DNA of 35,358 nt from an uncultured Clostridia bacterium (GTDB taxonomy: Bacteria > Bacillota > Clostridia > Oscillospirales > Oscillospiraceae), in contig CAMBAJ010000020.1 in the NCBI GenBank assembly GCA_945864305.1, forward strand, positions 1 to 35,358, given 5' to 3'. How positions within the stretch are numbered: position 1 is the stretch's first letter; each line of letters opens with the position of its first letter. This document shows, in pieces, positions 31,047 to 35,358 of this stretch. Both the position numbers and the translations under genes were made by a program. The notes under the pieces were generated by a model. It ran no database searches and was not told the origin of the DNA. It worked only from the letters and a program-made list of their open reading frames with translations.

Positions 31047-31781
31047 ATGAAGCAAACTGCTCTGGTCACCGGCTCCTCCAGGGGAATCGGTCGGGCCATT
31101 GCTGTGGAACTGGCCCGGGAGGGCTGGGCCGTCTGTGTCAACTACCTGGAGCATCGGGAGGCCGCGGAGGACCTGGTCCGCCTCCTGCGGGCAGAGGGCT
31201 GGGAGGCCATCGCCGTCCGCGCCGATGTCTCCGACCGTGACGCCGTGGAGGCTATGGTCCGGACCGCCCAGGCGGAGCTGGGACCCATTGAGCTTCTGGT
31301 CAACAACGCTGGCATCTCCTATCAGGGGCTGTTTCAGGACACCAGTAACGAAATCTGGGACCGCACCCTGGCGGTGAATCTCACCGGCGCCCGGAATGCC
31401 GCTCAGGCGGTGCTGCCCCACATGCTCTCGGAAAAGCGGGGCTGCATCGTCAACATCTCCTCCATGTGGGGCCTGCGGGGCGCCAGCTGTGAGGTGGCTT
31501 ACGCCTGCTCCAAGGCCGCCATCATCGGCCTGACCCGCTCCCTGGCTCTGGAGCTGGCTCCCTCCGGCATCCGGGTCAACTGCGTAGCCCCCGGCTGCAT
31601 TGAGACGGACATGGTCCGTGTGCTGGGCGAGGAGACCCGGGCCATGCTGGTGGAGGAAACCCCTCTCGGCCGGTTGGGCACACCGGAGGACATCGCCCAC
31701 GCGGTGGCATTCTTCGCGTCAGAGAAGGCCTCCTTCCTGACCGGGCAGGTCCTGACCGCCGACGGCGGGTTCATCGTCTGA
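31047..31781 (+). CDS. SDR-family oxidoreductase (FabG-like)
   Basis: 244 residues from ATG 31047, ribosome site GAAGG. Classical short-chain dehydrogenase pattern: TGSSRGIG at residues 8-15 for NAD(P) binding, LLVNNAGIS near 85-93, the catalytic Ser in NISSMWGLRG near 137, and YACSKAA with the Tyr-x3-Lys pair near 151-155. NCVAPGCIETDM and a C-terminal FLTGQVLTADGG complete the fold. Length and motifs fit 3-oxoacyl-ACP reductases. No other fatty-acid synthesis gene is adjacent, so it may instead act on another ketone or alcohol. It is monocistronic, with its own promoter and terminator. Confidence 0.93.
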   Translation: MKQTALVTGSSRGIGRAIAVELAREGWAVCVNYLEHREAAEDLVRLLRAEGWEAIAVRADVSDRDAVEAMVRTAQAELGPIELLVNNAGISYQGLFQDTSNEIWDRTLAVNLTGARNAAQAVLPHMLSEKRGCIVNISSMWGLRGASCEVAYACSKAAIIGLTRSLALELAPSGIRVNCVAPGCIETDMVRVLGEETRAMLVEETPLGRLGTPEDIAHAVAFFASEKASFLTGQVLTADGGFIV

Positions 31782-31825
31782 GCGTCAAAAGCCGTTTTCG
31801 TCAGATTCCCCTATCTTAGCGCAAA

Positions 31826-31861
31826 CCCCGGCACCGCAGCGGTGCCGGGGCTCTTTGTTTT
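31826..31861. terminator. Terminator between SDR and S24-repressor genes
   Basis: Arms CCCCGGCACCGC (31826-31837) and 31839-31850 give a stem of at least 10 bp with a GCAGC loop. It is followed by CTCTTTGTTTTC on the + side, between convergent stops. Confidence 0.88.
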
Positions 31862-31862
31862 C

Positions 31863-32615
31863 TCACGCCTTTCCCGGTAGCGGCATGGTGCGGAGGATCA
31901 CTCTGCCAAAGCAGGCCAGGGTCCGGCCGCTGGAGGGGCCGAACACCACGTCCGCGTCCGCCCGAGCCCGATTCAGGGAGAACAGATAGACCACCCCCGC
32001 CGGGTCCTTGTAGTACTGTTTGCACAGCATGTCGCCATCCACGTAGAAAATGCCCACGTCGCCGTCCTGCAACGGGTCCCGGTTCACATAGGCCACAGAG
32101 CCGTCCGCGATGAAGGGCTCCATGGAATCTCCCTGGATGCGGACGGCGAACTCCGCCGCCTGAGGCACATCGTCGGTGACGGGGATATAGTCGAAGTCCT
32201 CGCCGAACACCGGCGCCGCGTAGCCCGCCGCCGCGGGACTGCGGTACAGGGGGATAAGCCGGGACTCCTGCTCCCCTCCGCCGGCCTCCAGGTCATCCCG
32301 GTAGGCGCAGAGGGCGTCCACCACGGAGCGCACCGTCTCCCGCCCCAGGGGCGACAGGCCCCGGTAGCGGTCCACCAGCTGCTTTTCGCTCTGGGTCAGC
32401 ACCTGCCCGCCGGCGCGGAAGCTGTCCTGAAACAGGGTGTTAGGGTCGGTGTCCAGACAGTCAAACAAGCGGAGCATGACCTCCTCCTTTGGGAAGCTGA
32501 TCCCGGCCTCGTAGTTGCCGATAGTGGACTGGGACACGCCCAGCAATTTCGCCAGCGCCGCCTGGGACAGGCCCAGCTGTTCCCGGCGCTCCTGCATACG
32601 CTTTCCAAAATTCAT
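31863..32615 (-). CDS. XRE/S24 LexA-like self-cleaving repressor
   Basis: 250 residues from ATG 32615 (GAGGGAG 8 nt upstream); a longer frame to 32684 lies across the promoter. N-terminal Cro/CI-type helix-turn-helix: LGLSQAALAKLLGVSQSTIGNYEAG at 14-38. C-terminal S24 peptidase domain: Ser164 in IQGDSMEPF and Lys199 in DMLCKQYYKD form the catalytic dyad. An Ala130-Gly131 pair (SPAAAGYA) upstream is the expected self-cleavage site. This architecture is that of phage CI/LexA-type repressors inactivated by RecA-stimulated cleavage. No phage structural or integration gene is nearby, so it is a solitary chromosomal regulator. Three identical-type operators upstream point to autoregulation. Confidence 0.94.
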   Translation of the reverse strand: MNFGKRMQERREQLGLSQAALAKLLGVSQSTIGNYEAGISFPKEEVMLRLFDCLDTDPNTLFQDSFRAGGQVLTQSEKQLVDRYRGLSPLGRETVRSVVDALCAYRDDLEAGGGEQESRLIPLYRSPAAAGYAAPVFGEDFDYIPVTDDVPQAAEFAVRIQGDSMEPFIADGSVAYVNRDPLQDGDVGIFYVDGDMLCKQYYKDPAGVVYLFSLNRARADADVVFGPSSGRTLACFGRVILRTMPLPGKA

Positions 32616-32642
32616 GTCCGCTTCTCCCTCTGTTTTTCTTTC

Positions 32643-32671
32643 ATCATACCTAGTTTTACTGGTCGCGTCAA
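32643..32671 (-). promoter_or_regulatory. Promoter of the S24 repressor gene
   Basis: On the - strand: TTGACG (32671-32666), 17-nt spacer, TATGAT (32648-32643). Operator 1 begins 9 nt upstream of the -35. Confidence 0.85.
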
Positions 32672-32679
32672 TATTTTTT

Positions 32680-32694
32680 AACAAGAATCTTGTT
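32680..32694. promoter_or_regulatory. Operator 1 of the S24 repressor
   Basis: AACAAGAATCTTGTT, extended to a 19-bp palindrome with flanking TT and AA (32678-32696). Between the repressor -35 and the opposing + strand promoter. Confidence 0.85.
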
Positions 32695-32701
32695 AACCCT
32701 C

Positions 32702-32730
32702 TTGACTTTATCGAACATATGTGCTATTTT
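32702..32730 (+). promoter_or_regulatory. Opposing + strand promoter with SOS-box-like spacer
   Basis: TTGACT (32702-32707), 17-nt spacer, TATTTT (32725-32730) preceded by TGC (extended -10). The spacer and first -10 base read CGAAC-ATAT-GTGCT (32712-32725), which matches 8 of 10 fixed bases of the Bacillus LexA box (CGAAC-N4-GTTCG). It is framed by operators 1 and 2. No clear gene follows on the + strand before the convergent FBPase gene. A weaker - strand promoter (TTTACA 32742-32737, 16 nt, TATGTT 32720-32715) overlaps it. Confidence 0.6.
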
Positions 32731-32740
32731 AATTTTTGTA

Positions 32741-32755
32741 AACAAGATTCTTGTT
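32741..32755. promoter_or_regulatory. Operator 2 of the S24 repressor
   Basis: AACAAGATTCTTGTT, identical to operator 3 and differing from operator 1 only at the central A/T. It lies just after the expected start of the + strand promoter. Confidence 0.85.
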
Positions 32756-32770
32756 ATTTCTGCATTATTA

Positions 32771-32785
32771 AACAAGATTCTTGTT
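32771..32785. promoter_or_regulatory. Operator 3 of the S24 repressor
   Basis: AACAAGATTCTTGTT, with flanking A/T making 17 bp of palindrome, exactly 30 nt from operator 2. That is about three helical turns, suitable for cooperative binding. Confidence 0.85.
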
Positions 32786-32803
32786 TGGCGCTCTGCCGTA
32801 GGA

Positions 32804-32859
32804 AAACAGCTCCGCTGTTTGGCGGAGCTGTTTGGCGGAGCTGTTTGGCGGAGCTGTTT
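32804..32859 (-). terminator. FBPase terminator with multiplied 5' arm
   Basis: On the - strand the sequence AAACAGCTCCGC occurs three times at 13-nt intervals. Each copy can pair with GCGGAGCTGTTT (complement of 32804-32815), which ends in TTTTCC. A short inner hairpin AAACAGC-GGA-GCTGTTT is an alternative. The position, about 35-90 nt after the FBPase stop, fits its terminator. Confidence 0.65.
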
Positions 32860-32865
32860 GGCGGG
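32814..32865. repeat. Four-copy 13-nt tandem repeat
   Basis: Unit GCTGTTTGGCGGA at 32814, 32827 and 32840, and a fourth copy at 32853 with the last A changed to G. Perfect period of 13. It overlaps the stem of the FBPase terminator, so it appears to come from slippage in that hairpin. Confidence 0.92.
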
Positions 32866-32893
32866 GCTTGCGTGTCTGACTGCCGGGCAGGAC

Positions 32894-34885
32894 TCACTCG
32901 TCGTGGTTTTCGGTGACGGCGCCGGCGCGGTAGGCGTCCAGCAGGCGCCGCAGGTCATCGGCCTGGGCCTGCAGCTTCCGGCCCACATCCGTCTCCGCGA
33001 TCTTCACCCGGGACTCCATCCGCTCAAAGATCAGGGAGTCGTTGGCGATGTCGTGGTTGTTGTAAATGGCGTCCCGGCTGCCGCCGAAGGGCTGGTGGGA
33101 GACGATGCGGATGTTCCGGGAGTTGTAGATCAGCGTGTAGCCCGCGATGCCGCTGGTGGCCTGGTAGGCCTTGCAGAAGCCGCCGTCGATGACGATCAGT
33201 CTACCGCCGCCCTTGATAGGGCTCTCGCCCTTCTTGGCCTTGACGGGGATGTGGCCGTTGATGATGTGGCAGTGGGGGCCCTCCAGGCCGAACTCCCGCA
33301 GCAGCATCTCGCACACGGCGGGGTCGTTGTACAGCGTGTAGTAGGCGTTCTTGGGCTCCGTCCAGGCACTCTCGTCCCGGATCAGCCGCCGCTCGAAGGT
33401 GGTCATCCGGTCCCGGCCGAAGATGGGGCTGTCCCGTCCGGCCCACAGCCACCACAGGAAGTCCATGCCGAACTGCCGCTCCCGGGAGCCCGGCGCGTCA
33501 TAATATGCCTTGCGGGCCGTCTTCTCGGCGTAGTCCAGGAACTCCCGGCCGGAGCGCTCCTTGCCGCCGATGGTGAAGGTCTGGAGGGAGCCGTCCTCCC
33601 GCATGGGGATACAGCCGTGGAACAGCAGATTGCCGTTGAACACCTTATACAACCCGCCCTTGGAGTATAGGAAGCGCACGTGCTTTTGCAGCTTCTCGCT
33701 GCGCCGGAAAGACGTGGTCAACTGGTCGATGACGTGGTTTTCCTCCGGGGTCAGGGCGTAGGGGTCCGCCGGGTCCACTGTGGGGAAGTCGCAGTCCTCC
33801 AGGGGGTAGGTGGTTCCGCCAATAGTGATGGACTTGTTCTCATAGTCGATCTTGTCCAGCAGCAGGCGGTCCTCCATGCCGAACTCGGGGTGCCGGATGA
33901 TCTTCTGGCCCTCCAGCTTGAAGAGGATGACGGTGATGGCCTTGTGCATCCGGGCGGAGAGGAGCTTATCCTTCTCCGTATACTGCTCCGCGTCCGGCCC
34001 CGTCAGCTTCACGGCAAAGCGGTGGGTGTCGCAGTCCTTGTACACCTCGTTGGCGAAGATGGACAGGGGCCGCAGGGAGATACCGTAGCCGGTCTCGATG
34101 ACCTCCAGGTTGTTGTAGTGGATGGAGTTGGCCAGCACCGTGGCCACCAGCGTCCGGGAACCGGAGGCGGCGCCCATCCACAAAATATCGTGGTTGCCCC
34201 ACTGGATGTCCACGCTGTGGTAGTCCAGCAGGGAGTCCATGACAATATCCGCCCGTGGACCGCGGTCGAAGATATCGCCCACGATGTGCAGATGGTCCAC
34301 CGCCAGGCGCTTGATGACGCCGGACACCGCCTCGATGAAGCCGGGGGCCTGGCCGATGCCGATGATGGTGTTGATGATGTTCTCGTAGTAATCCCGCTTG
34401 TCGGTCTCCTCGTAGTGGGTGTGGAGCAGCTCGTCGATGATGTAGGCATAGTCCTTGGGCAGAGCCTTTCTCACCTTGGAGCGGGTGTACTTGGAGGACA
34501 CCCAGCGGCAGACTTCAATGAGCCGGTGGAGGGTGATCTGGTACCACTCGTCCAGATCCTTTACCTCCTGCTCCACCAGGGCCAGCTTTTCCTTGGGGTA
34601 ATAGATGAGCGTGGCCAGCTCATCCCGGTCGTGCCGGGACATGCTGGTGCCGAACAGCTCATCCAGTTTCTCTTTAACCACGCCGGAACAGGAGTTCAGG
34701 ATGTGCAGGAACGCCTCGTATTCTCCGTGGATATCGGAGATGAAGTGCTCCGTGCCCTTCGGAAGGTTCATAATGGCCTGCAGGTTGATGATCTCCGTGC
34801 TGGCGGCCTGGATGGTGGGATACTGTTTGGCCAGCAGCTGCAGATAGCGCAGTTCCTCCGGCTTGAAGGTCTTCTTGGTCTTCAT
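32894..34885 (-). CDS. fbp: Class III fructose-1,6-bisphosphatase
   Basis: 663 residues from ATG 34885, with GGAGG 8 nt upstream; the open frame to 35047 crosses the promoter. A metallophosphoesterase core is visible: SDIHGEYEAF near residue 55, GDIFDRGPRAD near 205, and WGNHDILWMGAA near 230, which supply the two-metal site. Length and the long C-terminal part match the Firmicutes class III enzyme (Bacillus YydE/Fbp, about 640-670). It dephosphorylates fructose-1,6-bisphosphate in gluconeogenesis, in the cytoplasm. The promoter has a palindrome over its -10 region that could bind a regulator. Transcription is separate from the tRNA genes upstream. Confidence 0.96.
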   Translation of the reverse strand: MKTKKTFKPEELRYLQLLAKQYPTIQAASTEIINLQAIMNLPKGTEHFISDIHGEYEAFLHILNSCSGVVKEKLDELFGTSMSRHDRDELATLIYYPKEKLALVEQEVKDLDEWYQITLHRLIEVCRWVSSKYTRSKVRKALPKDYAYIIDELLHTHYEETDKRDYYENIINTIIGIGQAPGFIEAVSGVIKRLAVDHLHIVGDIFDRGPRADIVMDSLLDYHSVDIQWGNHDILWMGAASGSRTLVATVLANSIHYNNLEVIETGYGISLRPLSIFANEVYKDCDTHRFAVKLTGPDAEQYTEKDKLLSARMHKAITVILFKLEGQKIIRHPEFGMEDRLLLDKIDYENKSITIGGTTYPLEDCDFPTVDPADPYALTPEENHVIDQLTTSFRRSEKLQKHVRFLYSKGGLYKVFNGNLLFHGCIPMREDGSLQTFTIGGKERSGREFLDYAEKTARKAYYDAPGSRERQFGMDFLWWLWAGRDSPIFGRDRMTTFERRLIRDESAWTEPKNAYYTLYNDPAVCEMLLREFGLEGPHCHIINGHIPVKAKKGESPIKGGGRLIVIDGGFCKAYQATSGIAGYTLIYNSRNIRIVSHQPFGGSRDAIYNNHDIANDSLIFERMESRVKIAETDVGRKLQAQADDLRRLLDAYRAGAVTENHDE

Positions 34886-34962
34886 AACGGCAGCCTCCTC
34901 TTGGGGAAACCTCCCCGGGAATTGATACATCATCGCCCAGTGTTTTGGGAGCCGGGCATTTG

Positions 34963-35002
34963 TCCTCAATATGAGGATACGTCTTGCGCGGGCCGAAGTC
35001 AA
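34963..35002 (-). promoter_or_regulatory. Promoter of fbp with palindrome over the -10
   Basis: On the - strand: TTGACT (35002-34997), 17-nt spacer, TATCCT (34979-34974). TCCTCA-ATA-TGAGGA (34963-34977) is a 15-bp palindrome that overlaps the -10 and the start site, the place for a repressor. The remaining spacer from 35003 to 35153 shows nothing recognisable. Confidence 0.65.
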
Positions 35003-35153
35003 GGCGGGAGGGGCCCAGATTTTGGTGTTCCGCTTTCGGCGGGCCATGCTCTATTTTGAGGGTTTTAAGTTCTGTTTTTCCTGTTTTTTCAAAAAACACG
35101 GTCAGAATGCCGGCCTTTCCGTCCGTAAAAGGCAGACTCACCCCGAAAAAGCA

Positions 35154-35181
35154 AAACGTCCAGTCTTTCGACTGGACGTTT
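35154..35181 (-). terminator. Terminator of the tRNA-Thr/tRNA-Tyr unit
   Basis: 12-bp perfect stem (35154-35165 with 35170-35181) closed by a GAAA tetraloop on the - strand, then TGCTTTTTC. It begins at the last base of the tRNA-Tyr CCA. Confidence 0.9.
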
Positions 35182-35265
35182 GGTGGGGGAAGGTGGATTC
35201 GAACCACCGAAGTCAGTGACAACAGATTTACAGTCTGCCCCATTTGGCCGCTCTGGAATTCCCCC
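35181..35265 (-). tRNA. tRNA-Tyr (anticodon GTA)
   Basis: 85 nt with CCA. Acceptor GGGGGAA pairs with TTCCCCC, discriminator A. The anticodon stem CAGA/TCTG holds loop CTGTAAA (GTA). A long variable arm (class II) and the T loop GTTCGAATC are present. Confidence 0.97.
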
Positions 35266-35276
35266 ATATGAAATTG

Positions 35277-35352
35277 TGGAGCTGGTGGACGGATTCGAAC
35301 CCCCGACCTGCTGATTACAAATCAGCTGCTCTACCAGCTGAGCTACACCAGC
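35277..35352 (-). tRNA. tRNA-Thr (anticodon TGT)
   Basis: 76 nt with CCA. Acceptor GCTGGTG pairs with CACCAGC, discriminator T. The anticodon stem CTGAT/ATCAG holds loop TTTGTAA (TGT), and the T loop is GTTCGAATC. It lies 11 nt upstream of tRNA-Tyr on the same strand, so the two are co-transcribed; the promoter is beyond the window. Confidence 0.97.
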
Positions 35353-35358
35353 AGTTCC

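Noticed and set aside
31863-32893. Prophage or mobile element around the S24 repressor
   Set aside because: Neighbours are an SDR gene and class III fbp; no integrase, Cro, antirepressor, structural or lysis gene is present in the window.
32515-32916. 133-residue + strand frame across the operators and tandem repeat
   Set aside because: No in-frame ATG with a ribosome site downstream of the + promoter, and its content is only the translated operator and 13-nt repeat sequence.

Overview
The window is a GC-rich (roughly 60% by eye) chromosomal segment that reads like a gut Bacillota of the Oscillospiraceae type (Flavonifractor/Pseudoflavonifractor-like). The reasons are strong AGGAGG-type ribosome sites, a clostridial class III fructose-bisphosphatase, rubrerythrin (anaerobe oxidative defence), DegV, YkvI and NptA-type proteins, and tRNA genes that encode their CCA ends. 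The genus is an inference; no rRNA is present. There is no CRISPR array, insertion sequence or intact prophage.

Layout. 1-5188: the end of a class I ABC solute-binding protein and a strong terminator, then a + strand cluster of membrane protein, LacI regulator, endonuclease/exonuclease/phosphatase-fold protein and HAD hydrolase, facing a glycerophosphodiester phosphodiesterase on the - strand. 5357-7654: an NCS2 xanthine/uracil-type permease with a clear promoter, then an odd cysteine-rich ORF without a normal start. 7771-17127: a maltodextrin locus with an AraC regulator divergent from glycogen phosphorylase, then a LacI regulator with its own promoter and palindromic operator, a sugar-binding lipoprotein, two permeases and MalQ 4-alpha-glucanotransferase. 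The transporter ATPase is not here and must be shared from elsewhere. 17227-21082: glycerate kinase (+), an aspartate-type aminotransferase, a CatA-like acetyltransferase and a two-gene unit (-).

That two-gene unit (20417-22652) is the most unusual protein content. It pairs a DUF1538-type membrane protein made of two repeated halves with a protein made of two PII-like halves, a layout reminiscent of AmtB-GlnK but with an unknown substrate. Divergent from it lies a patatin-like lipase, followed by an NptA-type Na/Pi cotransporter, rubrerythrin, DegV (-), and a MarR-MATE efflux operon. Next come a YkvI-type transporter (-), tRNA-Val (-) and an SDR oxidoreductase (+).

31863-32893 holds a solitary XRE/S24 LexA-like repressor with three near-identical 15-bp palindromic operators in its upstream region. 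The same region has an opposing + strand promoter that carries an SOS-box-like sequence. It ends in a terminator whose 5' arm is a four-copy 13-nt tandem repeat. The window closes with class III FBPase and the tRNA-Thr/tRNA-Tyr pair, all on the - strand. Most convergent gene pairs are separated by perfect hairpins that can terminate both strands.
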